From Parahoeflea olei (GTDB lineage: Bacteria; Pseudomonadota; Alphaproteobacteria; Rhizobiales; Rhizobiaceae): DNA of 64,000 bases. The notes below the pieces were generated by a model, which saw nothing but the letters and a program-made list of their open reading frames with translations, had not been told where the DNA came from and did not search any database. Below are positions 51,155 to 59,331 of the stretch, piece by piece. A program made the position numbers and the translations under genes. Positions within the stretch are counted from its first letter, which is position 1; every line of letters begins with the position of its first letter. The DNA lies in the NCBI RefSeq assembly GCF_001703635.1, contig NZ_LQZT01000012.1, forward strand, positions 124,001 through 188,000, read 5' to 3'.

Positions 51155-52219
51155 TCAGGCTTGCGCCGAAGGTTGTTCAGGACCCGGGCGGTTGGATCCG
51201 CCGCGTTTGCCGTGCGTGGGCTTGTGCATCGCCGCCGTCTTGGAGGCGGTCCGTGTCGCCTTTGCCGGTCTGGGCTGGGCGGCAGGCGCCTGTGCCGCGG
51301 CGGCCTTTTTCCGGGCGGCGGCCAGCAGGTTGGCGGCGTTGAGCGCCACGGCGCACTGCTCGAGATCGTTGGTGGCAAGGTGGGCGTAGCGCAGCGTCAT
51401 CTGGATGGTCTGGTGGCCCAGGAAGGTCTGCACGCGCCGCAAGTCGATGCCGGCCTGAACCAGCCGCGAGGCGCAGGTGTGGCGCAGGATGTGCGGCACC
51501 ATGTGCGGGTCGTCGGAGAAGCGGTTTTCCGCCCGCGCGCGGTTCCAATTATATTTGAAATTCGGATACGCAATTGTGGAAAAAGGTCCGTTGCCGCCAA
51601 AGGCGCGGGCCAATTCGACCGCCAGGGCGGCGCGATCGGTCAGTGGAACGGAGCGGCTCTTGCCCGATTTGGTGATCCAGAAGGTCGCGGTGTTGTTGTG
51701 GATGTCGCCCCATTTGAGCGCCAAGGCCTCGCCGATGCGGGCGCCGGTATCGACCAGGAAACGGCACAGAAGCTCGTGATGCGCGTTCTGGGCGCCGATG
51801 GAAGAAAACATCATTTCTTCCTCGTCGGCAGTCAAAAACCGCACGCGCGAGTTGCGTTCCCTTAATCTTATGTAGGACGGTAGCCTAACTATCTGTCCGC
51901 TCCTCTCAGCCTTTTTCAACAAGCGGTAAAGTGCAGAAAGCTTGCGATTGATCGTCGAGTTTCTGTTTCCGATGCTGCGGAAGTGATCTATCAGGCGGTC
52001 GATCAGGACATCATCATAGGTTGCATATTTATGCATAACCATGAATTCGTCTATTTCATGAATAAAGGCGCGGCAATTGTCTTTATGGGAGCCATTCTCC
52101 CAAAGTGCACCGGAATGCTGTTCCCATAGATGAGCCAAACGCGGGGCGGAAATAGCGTCATCAGTCATTGTGCTTAGGGCGACGGATTGGGAGTCCACTT
52201 TGACGTGTTCCAATTTCAT
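51155..52219 (-). CDS. Tyrosine recombinase/phage-type integrase
   Basis: A 354-aa recombinase with an N-terminal SAM-like core-binding domain (about 30-120) and a C-terminal catalytic domain. Active-site residues are visible: Arg in DTGARIGEALALKW, HILRHTCAS (His-x-x-Arg), GHQ, and the nucleophile Tyr in MTLRYAHL. A Lys/Ala/Pro-rich tail of about 60 residues follows, which is unusual. The ATG at 52219 is preferred over an upstream TTG. It sits 130 bp from tRNA-Ser, but on the 5' side of that gene. Whether it is an active element or a domesticated recombinase is unclear. Confidence 0.85.
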   Translation of the reverse strand: MKLEHVKVDSQSVALSTMTDDAISAPRLAHLWEQHSGALWENGSHKDNCRAFIHEIDEFMVMHKYATYDDVLIDRLIDHFRSIGNRNSTINRKLSALYRLLKKAERSGQIVRLPSYIRLRERNSRVRFLTADEEEMMFSSIGAQNAHHELLCRFLVDTGARIGEALALKWGDIHNNTATFWITKSGKSRSVPLTDRAALAVELARAFGGNGPFSTIAYPNFKYNWNRARAENRFSDDPHMVPHILRHTCASRLVQAGIDLRRVQTFLGHQTIQMTLRYAHLATNDLEQCAVALNAANLLAAARKKAAAAQAPAAQPRPAKATRTASKTAAMHKPTHGKRGGSNRPGPEQPSAQA

Positions 52220-52354
52220 TTCCGCCAAAATAAAATTACATTACTCTGTCATGCAACTCCCCCCTAGAGCACACAAATGCAGAAATATCGTTTTGCTAGA
52301 CAAGAACCCGGCAGCCTGAGCTGCCGGGTCTATTCAGATCAAACCGAGGTTTGA
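52220..52354. terminator. Porin 1 terminator region
   Basis: On the minus strand the porin 1 stop is followed by a hairpin ATCAAAC/GTTTGAT (52336-52353) and then CCCGGCAG-6-CTGCCGGG (52307-52328) with TTCTTGT after it. The same two hairpins follow porin 2. The rest of the gap upstream of the integrase gene shows no gene. Confidence 0.7.
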
Positions 52355-53473
52355 TTAGAACGAGCGCTGAACGCGACCGTAGAAGCCGAATTCGCCGTCC
52401 GAGCCGGGAGTGCCGTCGTCGTAGTAGACAACTTCCGGGGTGACCACGAGGCCGGGAACGACTTCGTAGTTCAGGTTGCCAACAACCGACAGACGGTCGT
52501 CGACAGCAGCGGAGGTTGCTTCGATCCACTGAACCTGGGTGTTGAAGGTCAGCTTGTCGGTTGCCTTGTAGGAACCGCCGGCCATGACCGACCACGAGTC
52601 GTCGGCGCCGTAGGGGATCCAGGTGGCGTATGCCGACGAAGCTTCGCCGTACATACCCATGATCCAGACCGAAGCCTGCTCGCTGAGGGTGATGTCTGCA
52701 CGGACCTTGGCAGCCCAGCCGCCGACGTCGTAGGTTGCGCCGACGATGTCGTCGCGGGTGTCGAAGCCGACAACAGCCGACAGGTCAACCATGCCGGCAT
52801 TGTAGCCGAGACCGACAACAACATGCGGCATGTAGTCGTCGATGCCCCAGCCGCCGCGAACGCCAGCGACCGAAGAGTCGTCATCACCCTGTTCCAGGGC
52901 GATTGCTGCGCGGAAAGCGCCGCCGGTGTAGGTGTAGCTGATCAGGTTGGTGTCGTACGGGCCTTCGCCGCCTGCGATGTCGTCGTTGATGACGTTGCCA
53001 GCGTAGCCGGTGAAGGTGGTGAAGAGCGACTCGTCCTTACCAACGCGCAGGCCGCCGAGCTGCACCCAGGCGAAGTTCACGGAGAACTCGTTGTCATTGG
53101 TGTAGCCGGTGACGGTGTCGTTGGTGTCCCACTGGAAGCGCAGCTCGGTGTAGGTCCGCAGGGTGCCGAGTTCGGTTTCCGAAGCGGTCGAGGTGCGGAA
53201 CGAGAAGCGGGCGCGCTTGAAGTAGGTGTCGTCGCCGGTGGCCGAGGTCACTGCGAACAGTTCGCCGGCGCCGACGTCGTAACGCAGGTAGCCGTGGATG
53301 CGCAGGCAGGTTTCGGTGCCCGGGATGTAGAAGTAGCCGGTGCCGAAGGCGTCGCAAACGCGGACGTATTCAACGGGCTCGGGCTCGGCGGCGATGATGG
53401 CGTCGGCAGCGCGAGCGCCGGAGACAGCAACCAGAGCTGCTGCGGAGCCGAGGAGAAGGCTCTTGATGTTCAT
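52355..53473 (-). CDS. Outer-membrane porin 1
   Basis: A 372-aa alphaproteobacterial porin. The signal peptide is MNIKSLLLGSAAALVAVSGA, cleaved after RA. The mature N-terminus AADAIIAAEPEPVEYVRVCD carries the two-cysteine segment (VCDAFG...TETCLR) typical of rhizobial porins. The remainder alternates hydrophobic and polar residues as in 16-strand barrels and ends VQRSF, a C-terminal Phe expected for Bam recognition. The ATG has GGAGGT eight bases upstream. It is divergent from a near-identical porin 2. Confidence 0.93.
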   Translation of the reverse strand: MNIKSLLLGSAAALVAVSGARAADAIIAAEPEPVEYVRVCDAFGTGYFYIPGTETCLRIHGYLRYDVGAGELFAVTSATGDDTYFKRARFSFRTSTASETELGTLRTYTELRFQWDTNDTVTGYTNDNEFSVNFAWVQLGGLRVGKDESLFTTFTGYAGNVINDDIAGGEGPYDTNLISYTYTGGAFRAAIALEQGDDDSSVAGVRGGWGIDDYMPHVVVGLGYNAGMVDLSAVVGFDTRDDIVGATYDVGGWAAKVRADITLSEQASVWIMGMYGEASSAYATWIPYGADDSWSVMAGGSYKATDKLTFNTQVQWIEATSAAVDDRLSVVGNLNYEVVPGLVVTPEVVYYDDGTPGSDGEFGFYGRVQRSF

Positions 53474-53490
53474 GTTCTGACCTCCAGTCA
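53297..53490 (-). repeat. 194-bp identical inverted block, left copy
   Basis: Identical, in inverted orientation, to 54160-54353. It covers the porin ribosome site, signal peptide and first about 59 codons. It diverges exactly after the codons for TCLRI. Confidence 0.85.
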
Positions 53491-54159
53491 AAAGTTAGAT
53501 GGTCTGGGTTGTCGCTGAAGGACAGTTATTCCTGTCCCATCCCCACAATGGAAGAAGACAGGCGAAATTCGCCGTGACTTCGAGAGTGAACATACTCGCC
53601 GGGGCGGCGGGTGCAACGCCGATCAAGCGGCGCGAGCGATCCCCGTCGCGCCTTCCACCGACCCTGTTGCACAAATGACACGAAATCGGCGGCCGGGGCG
53701 CGCTTTGTTTACGGATCGTTAGGACTTGGGGACGGATTCGCGTCCGGACTCCGAAGAGTAGCCAAGGAAAAGCGCCGGATATTCCAGCATTCGCGCGAGA
53801 ATCAGGCGTCATGTCAGGGCGCGACTCGGGCATCTGCGATTCCCTGACCAGGAAGATGCGGGCGATGCTCGCGCTCGCGCCGTCCGCACAGCCATCAATG
53901 CCAATGACACAAGCAGGAACGCTTCATTTTGCGTTGGCGCATGGCGTCAACCCTGCCGGCGGAGACTGGCCGGTGCGGCCGCCGCGACCAGACCGGCGAG
54001 CTTGATCGGATGCGCGCTTCATGGCCGCAGACATCGCCCCGGCTGGCGCGGCACCACGGACAGCCGTGACAAGGGGAAAACCCCACGCCCTCCAATGAAA
54101 CGCTAATAAAATAATTATAACAAATAGATAGGTATTTTCCGTTCGGTTTTTTTATGTTC
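53491..54159. other. Intergenic region between divergent porins
   Basis: A 669-bp non-coding stretch. Short frames exist but none has a ribosome site or recognisable domain. The part before porin 2 (about 54100-54155) is AT-rich, including TAATAAAATAATTATAACAAATAG, and probably holds its promoter; porin 1 must have its own promoter on the other side. I see no operator that is shared by the two. Confidence 0.6.
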
Positions 54160-54353
54160 TGACTGGAGGTCAGAACATGAACATCAAGAGCCTTCTCCTC
54201 GGCTCCGCAGCAGCTCTGGTTGCTGTCTCCGGCGCTCGCGCTGCCGACGCCATCATCGCCGCCGAGCCCGAGCCCGTTGAATACGTCCGCGTTTGCGACG
54301 CCTTCGGCACCGGCTACTTCTACATCCCGGGCACCGAAACCTGCCTGCGCATC
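54160..54353 (+). repeat. 194-bp identical inverted block, right copy
   Basis: Inverted copy of 53297-53490, spanning the porin 2 ribosome site and N-terminal codons. Confidence 0.85.
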
Positions 54354-55295
54354 AGCGGTTACGTCCGTTACGACATCGGCGTCGGCGAGCGTTTCGAGCA
54401 GACCTCGGTCACCGGCGACGGCACCTACAACAAGCGCGCCCGTCTGTCGCTCCGCACCAACACCGCTTCGGAAACCGAACTCGGCACCCTGCGGACCTAC
54501 ACCGAGACCCGCTTCCAGTGGGACAGCAACGCTGTTGCCGGCGGTGGTTACACCAACGACAACGAAGTCACGCTGAACTTCGCCTGGGTCCAGCTCGGCG
54601 GTCTGCGCGTTGGTAAGGACGAGTCGGCTTTCATCACCTTCACCGGTTACGCTGGTAACGTGGTCAAGGACGACGAGCTGTTCTCGGCTGGCCCCTACGA
54701 CACCAACCTCGTCAGCTACACCTACAACAGCGGCCCGCTCAGCGCGATCATCTCGCTGGAACAGGGTGAGAACAACAGCGCTGCCACCAACGACGACTGG
54801 GCAATCGACGACTACATGCCGCATGTTGTCGCTGGTCTCGGCTACAACGCCGGCATGTTCAACCTGCGCGGCGTCGTTGCTTACGACTCGCGTGACGACA
54901 TCGGTGGCTTCGCCCGCGGTGGTTGGGCTGCCAAGCTGCGTGCATACGTGACGCTCAACGATCAGTTCTCGATGTTCGCAATGGCCCTGTATGGTGAAAA
55001 CTCTTCGGGTTACACCACCTGGCGCAACATCGGCCTGTCCACCGACGAAACCTGGGCAGCCGTTGTCGGTGCTTCGTACCAGGCTACCGATCGCCTCGCT
55101 CTCAACATCCAGGGCAACTGGGTTGAAAGCACCATCGCCGGCATCGACGATGGCTGGTCGGTTGTTGCCGACATGAACTACACCGTGGTTCCCGGCCTCG
55201 TGGTCACCCCGGGTGTTGCATGGGTCAACGAAGTTGACGCTGCCAACGCAGACGGCGAATTCGGTGGTTACCTCCGCGTTCAGCGCTCGTTCTAA
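54177..55295 (+). CDS. Outer-membrane porin 2
   Basis: A 372-aa porin of the same length as porin 1, with identical signal peptide and N-terminal 59 residues. The barrel loops differ clearly after that. It ends LRVQRSF. Loop sequences such as NSGPLSAIISLEQGENNSAATN differ from porin 1, so pore selectivity or phage/antibody recognition may differ. The codon bias (AAC, GGC, GTT) is typical of a highly expressed gene. Confidence 0.93.
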   Translation: MNIKSLLLGSAAALVAVSGARAADAIIAAEPEPVEYVRVCDAFGTGYFYIPGTETCLRISGYVRYDIGVGERFEQTSVTGDGTYNKRARLSLRTNTASETELGTLRTYTETRFQWDSNAVAGGGYTNDNEVTLNFAWVQLGGLRVGKDESAFITFTGYAGNVVKDDELFSAGPYDTNLVSYTYNSGPLSAIISLEQGENNSAATNDDWAIDDYMPHVVAGLGYNAGMFNLRGVVAYDSRDDIGGFARGGWAAKLRAYVTLNDQFSMFAMALYGENSSGYTTWRNIGLSTDETWAAVVGASYQATDRLALNIQGNWVESTIAGIDDGWSVVADMNYTVVPGLVVTPGVAWVNEVDAANADGEFGGYLRVQRSF

Positions 55296-55348
55296 TCAAA
55301 CCTCGGTTTGATCTGAATAGACCCGGCAGCTCAGGCTGCCGGGTTTTT
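55275..55348 (+). terminator. Porin 2 terminator (double hairpin)
   Basis: After the stop, ATCAAAC-CTCG-GTTTGAT is followed by CCCGGCAG-6-CTGCCGGG and TTTTT (55322-55348). The block from about 55275 to 55345 is the inverted duplicate of 52305-52375 at porin 1. Confidence 0.85.
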
Positions 55349-55463
55349 CGTTTGTGCGCATACGGATGGGCGATCACGGGCGGGCAGGCGCCCGGGCTTT
55401 GGGCTTTGCCAGTGCTTGTGCGCGGTGTTAGGCTTGCCCGAACGAGATGTCGGCGGGGACCGC

Positions 55464-57239
55464 ATGGGCGACTGGAAGCGATGCATATGGCCGGGCCTGG
55501 CGAGCGTGGGGTGCCTGACAGCGCTTGCGGTCTGGTTCGAAGCCCCGGCCGTCGAAGCCGACCTGAAAGGCCGCGCGCAGGCGGCGCTGCGCCAGGGCCA
55601 TGGCTGGGCCCAGCTCTCGCTCACGGGGCGTGACCTGACGCTGCAGGGCGTGGCACCCGACGAGGCCAGCCAGGCAAGCGGTTTGGCGCTCGTCCGTGGG
55701 GTCTACGGCGTCAGAACCGCCACGGACAATTCCACTTTGCTGCCGGAAGCGAAACCCTACCGGCTTACGTTCGAAAAGGGCGCAGATGGCGTGATGTTGC
55801 GCGGCGTCGTGCCCAACGACACTGTACGCGCCGAGCTGATCGGCATTCTGAGCGGGATGCTGCCTGGCATCGCGCTGTCGGACCGGATGCAGCCGGCCCG
55901 CGGTGCCCCCGACGGTCTCGTCGCGCTCGCAGCCTACGGTCTTGCCGCGTTCACGCGCTTTTCCACCGGCACCATCGAGATCTCGGACCGGACCTTGACG
56001 GTGCGCGGCCAGGCCCTCAACCCTGACGACCACGAGCTTGCATTGACCGCACTGAAGGCGATTCCCGCCTCCGCCGGTTCGGTCAAATCCATCGACATCA
56101 CGCCGGCCGCCGCGCCTGGGGTCTACGGCTGGACAGCGAGCCGCGGCCCGGACGGGGTCGTTCTCGAGGGCTATGCCCCCGATGCGCCGACGCGGGTGGC
56201 GATTGTCGCGCGGGCGAAAGCCCTCTTGCCCGGCATTCCGGTGGAGGATCGGATGCGTTTTGCCGCCGGGCTTCCCGCTGGCCTTGATCTCGCAAAGGCC
56301 GCGGACGGCGCGCTTGCGGTGCTGGCTGACCTTGCCGAAGGCACGGCCGGGCTTTCTGGCGCGGTGCTCGATCTCGAGGGGCGCGCCGTCGATGGCGCGG
56401 CGTTTCGCCGGATCCAGCAGAGGCTGTCCGGTCCGCTCGCGGGGGGCGTGCGGCTCGGCAGCGCCGATATCGGCGGTTCGGCCGGCCTTGCCGATGGCTG
56501 GACGGTGCGGCGCGATGGCGACGGGATCACGCTTCGTGGTGCCTTGCCGAGTGCTGCGGCATGGGGCCGGGTGATGGACCTGGCCCGCCTGAAATTCGGC
56601 ACTCTGCCATTGCATGATTCCCGGGAGGTCGCCGACGGGGCACCGGACGGGCTCGAGGCCGCCGCCCGCGCCGGCCTGCAGGCGCTGAGCCGGCTGCGCG
56701 AAGGCGAGCTGCGCATTGCCGGAGACACGGTCAGCATCAAGGGTGTTGCCCTGAGTGACGCGGCCTCGGGGGACATTGCGCGGCGTCTTGCCGAAGAAAT
56801 GCCGGCGGGGTTTGCCGCCTCCACAGCGATTGCAGTGGCGCCGGTGCCGGCAGAGGTGCTCGCTCCATCCGACTGCCAGGCCGAACTCAACCATCTGGCC
56901 CGGCTCAATACTGTCTTGTTCGAGACCGGGCAGGCGGTGATCGAGACCCATTCCTATGGCTATCTCGACCAGATCGCCTTCGCCGCCCGGCAATGCGGCG
57001 CCGTGCGGCTCGAGATCGCAGGGCATACCGATTCCGACGGAACCGAGACGGACAATCTCAAGCTGTCGTCCCGGCGCGCGGACGCGGTGCTTTCCTATCT
57101 GCGCCAGGCGGGCGTGGCGGCCGATCGGATGCGCGCCGTCGGGTACGGGGAAAGCCGTCCCGTCAACGGCAATGAAACCGACGCGGACAAGGCGGCCAAC
57201 CGCCGCATTGAATTCCGTGTCCTTGACGAACCGGAGTGA
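55464..57239 (+). CDS. OmpA-family protein with tandem BON-like repeats
   Basis: A 591-aa envelope protein. A single N-terminal hydrophobic segment (WPGLASVGCLTALAVWF, about 8-24) anchors it. Residues about 40-460 contain several BON-like repeats with alternating LTLQGVAPD, VMLRGVVPND, VVLEGYAPD, ITLRGALPS and VSIKGVALS units. The C-terminal OmpA domain (about 480-590) has the peptidoglycan-binding core HTDSDGTETDNLKLSSRRADAVL and NRRIEFRVL. The ATG at 55464 precedes the anchor; an upstream in-frame Met adds no recognisable sequence. It is cotranscribed with two small membrane-protein genes. Confidence 0.88.
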   Translation: MGDWKRCIWPGLASVGCLTALAVWFEAPAVEADLKGRAQAALRQGHGWAQLSLTGRDLTLQGVAPDEASQASGLALVRGVYGVRTATDNSTLLPEAKPYRLTFEKGADGVMLRGVVPNDTVRAELIGILSGMLPGIALSDRMQPARGAPDGLVALAAYGLAAFTRFSTGTIEISDRTLTVRGQALNPDDHELALTALKAIPASAGSVKSIDITPAAAPGVYGWTASRGPDGVVLEGYAPDAPTRVAIVARAKALLPGIPVEDRMRFAAGLPAGLDLAKAADGALAVLADLAEGTAGLSGAVLDLEGRAVDGAAFRRIQQRLSGPLAGGVRLGSADIGGSAGLADGWTVRRDGDGITLRGALPSAAAWGRVMDLARLKFGTLPLHDSREVADGAPDGLEAAARAGLQALSRLREGELRIAGDTVSIKGVALSDAASGDIARRLAEEMPAGFAASTAIAVAPVPAEVLAPSDCQAELNHLARLNTVLFETGQAVIETHSYGYLDQIAFAARQCGAVRLEIAGHTDSDGTETDNLKLSSRRADAVLSYLRQAGVAADRMRAVGYGESRPVNGNETDADKAANRRIEFRVLDEPE

Positions 57240-57256
57240 ACCGAGAGGAAAACAGC

Positions 57257-57355
57257 ATGATCTACGTGTTCTCGCATATCTGGCTTTGGGTTTTGTGCGC
57301 GTTTCTGGTTGGGGCGCTGGTGGGCTGGAAAGCCTTCGGCGTCAAGCGGACATGA
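57257..57355 (+). CDS. 32-aa single-span membrane peptide
   Basis: A 32-residue frame, MIYVFSHIWLWVLCAFLVGA then LVGWKAFGVKRT. One hydrophobic span of about 22 residues ends in a basic tail, so the C-terminus is expected in the cytoplasm. GAGAGG lies 9 bases before the ATG. It sits 17 bp after the OmpA-like stop and 37 bp before the next start, in one operon. The span resembles the first span of the following protein. Function unknown. Confidence 0.7.
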   Translation: MIYVFSHIWLWVLCAFLVGALVGWKAFGVKRT

Positions 57356-57392
57356 GGCCTGTCGGGCCTGACGGGAGTGGGAGGAAATGACG

Positions 57393-58271
57393 ATGTTCTT
57401 TTTGCAGACACTGTTTTTTGTCGCGCTGGCCTTCGTGCTGGGCTGCCTGTTCGGATACTGGCTGAAGTGGGGGTTGACGCCGCACTGGCGTCGCTCTGGC
57501 GCCGCCGCCGCGATCAGCCACAGCGGCGCCGCGCATGCCACGACGGCGGGGGAACTGACCGCTTCGCGCCCGCATTACGAGCCCGCGTCACCGGCACAGC
57601 GCCCGTCGCCTGTGCCGCGGCGCCCGGTTGCCGCGGCGGCCATCGCGCCGGTCGCGCCCCAGGCCGGAGCGGTCGCCCCGGCGGTGGTGCCGCCAGCGGG
57701 TGCTGCTGCAGCCGCCGCGCCGGTTGTCCCGCCAGCCCCGGAGGCTGCCGCCGTCGCCGCCAAACCCAAGCCGGTCCGGACCGCGGCACCGAAGCCAGCG
57801 GCAAAACCCGCCGCAGCCAAGCCGGCGAAAGCCGCAACCGAAAGTCCGGCGCCGGCCAGGATGAAGCGCTCCGGGGCGGCGGCGATCGAGGGTGCTGAAG
57901 CGGTTGTTGATCCGGCGGCCGCTCCCGCCGCCGCGCCCAAGCCTGCGAAGCCGAAGCCCGCCAAGGCAAAGCCCGGACCTGCCGCGGTCCCCGACAATCT
58001 CAAGCAGATCAAGGGGGTAGGGCCACAGATCGAGGCCAAGCTGAATGCCGCCGGAATCAACAGTTTTGCCCAGATTGCCGCCTGGAGCAGCAAGGAACAG
58101 GCGCAATTTGCCGAGCAATTGTCCTTTGCGGGGCGGATCGAACGCGAAGACTGGGTCGGACAGGCAAAGATCCTCGCCAGGGGCGGGACCACCGATTTCG
58201 CCGGACGCGTGGCCAGAGGCGAAGTCGAAAGCTCCGCAGACCCGAACCCCAAGGGCAGGCGCAAGCCCTGA
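57393..58271 (+). CDS. Membrane-anchored helix-hairpin-helix protein (NuoE C-terminal-like)
   Basis: A 292-aa protein. An N-terminal span FFLQTLFFVALAFVLGCLFGY is followed by an Ala/Pro/Lys-rich linker of about 150 residues. A C-terminal helix-hairpin-helix domain reads NLKQIKGVGPQIEAKLNAAGI, NSFAQIAAWSSKEQAQFAEQL and FAGRIEREDWVGQAKILARG. This C-terminal domain is shared with extended NADH dehydrogenase subunit E proteins of Hyphomicrobiales. The second ATG (57393) has GGGAGG eight bases upstream; the first (57387) is too close. It may bind nucleic acid or a complex I partner at the membrane. Confidence 0.78.
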   Translation: MFFLQTLFFVALAFVLGCLFGYWLKWGLTPHWRRSGAAAAISHSGAAHATTAGELTASRPHYEPASPAQRPSPVPRRPVAAAAIAPVAPQAGAVAPAVVPPAGAAAAAAPVVPPAPEAAAVAAKPKPVRTAAPKPAAKPAAAKPAKAATESPAPARMKRSGAAAIEGAEAVVDPAAAPAAAPKPAKPKPAKAKPGPAAVPDNLKQIKGVGPQIEAKLNAAGINSFAQIAAWSSKEQAQFAEQLSFAGRIEREDWVGQAKILARGGTTDFAGRVARGEVESSADPNPKGRRKP

Positions 58272-58296
58272 GCTCAGGCGATCGCCGGCGGCATCC

Positions 58297-59262
58297 TCAG
58301 GGGTGCCGCTGCCTGTCCACCTCGGCAAAGAAACCGCGCAGCATCTCCGGGATGCCCGACAGATGCAGGATCGGGGCGTGACCGTGGCCGGCGATCGTGG
58401 CTGAGCGGAGCGTGGGCACGCGTTGCTTCATCTCCTCAACGGTCTCATCCGACAGAAGGCTCGAGTGTTCGCCCCGCAACACCATCATCGGCCTGTTGCC
58501 CAAGCCCTCGAACTGGGGCCACAGGGTGGGCAGCGGGGTGTTGAGATCGATGCCCTTGAGGCCGTCAAGCAGGGCGGGATCGTAATTGGCCACCAGTTTC
58601 CCGCGCTTTTCCACATAGACCGCGCGGGCAAAATCGTCCCAATCGGACGGGCTGAGCACCGGAAAGCTCTTCGAATGCGCGGTCGCGAGGTTCTGTGCCG
58701 CTTCCTCCCAGGTTGCCGGCTGCGGGATGCGCGACAGATAGGCCTTGATCTGGGCGAGCCCGGCGCCTTCGACCACGGGACCGATGTCATTGAGAACGCC
58801 TGCGGCCATCAGGGTCGGGCGCATGGCGGCCAGGGCATGCATGATCAGGCCGCCGCGCGAGGTGCCGATGAAGATGGCATGTTCGAGCCCCAGGGCCGCC
58901 ATTCCGGCGATGACGTCATCGGCCTCGACGAGAATGGTGTAGCGCGAGGGATCCTTGTCCCAGGCGGAGAGGCCGCGACCGCGATAGTCGAAGCTGACCA
59001 CCCGCCGCGGCGTCTCGGTGTCGCTCGACAGAAGTACGGCGAGATCGTGAAAATCGGCTGCATTGCGCGTGAGCCCAGGCAGGCAGACCACCGGCAGCCG
59101 CGCCCGCGTCGCGGCATTGTCGCGGCCGTAGTCGGCCGCATGCAGCTTCAGCCCGTCGCTTGCCAGGAAATAGACATCGTCATGGGTGGGCTGCGGCTGG
59201 TGTGCTGCTGCGTCATGCCCGGTCTCTGCCGCGCCCGGTGTGCCGCTCTTTGGTTTCGCCAT
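58297..59262 (-). CDS. Alpha/beta-hydrolase fold protein
   Basis: A 321-aa alpha/beta hydrolase. The nucleophile elbow is GTSRGG (Ser near residue 141), the oxyanion segment is PVVCLPGLTRNAADFHD, and the catalytic His is in IAGHGHAPIL. A hydrophilic N-terminal tail of about 30 residues precedes the fold. The start at ATG 59262 is chosen over an in-frame TTG two codons up. Its substrate, an ester or epoxide, is unknown. It is a stand-alone gene. Confidence 0.87.
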   Translation of the reverse strand: MAKPKSGTPGAAETGHDAAAHQPQPTHDDVYFLASDGLKLHAADYGRDNAATRARLPVVCLPGLTRNAADFHDLAVLLSSDTETPRRVVSFDYRGRGLSAWDKDPSRYTILVEADDVIAGMAALGLEHAIFIGTSRGGLIMHALAAMRPTLMAAGVLNDIGPVVEGAGLAQIKAYLSRIPQPATWEEAAQNLATAHSKSFPVLSPSDWDDFARAVYVEKRGKLVANYDPALLDGLKGIDLNTPLPTLWPQFEGLGNRPMMVLRGEHSSLLSDETVEEMKQRVPTLRSATIAGHGHAPILHLSGIPEMLRGFFAEVDRQRHP

Positions 59263-59331
59263 CGTCAAATCCGTTCGGTGATCTCGTGCAAACAGATACC
59301 CATAGCCCAGGTCGTGCAGGCGACGACAGGG

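Noticed and set aside
53491-54159. Small frames between the porins
   Set aside because: No ribosome sites, no recognisable sequence, and strand-ambiguous; treated as non-coding.
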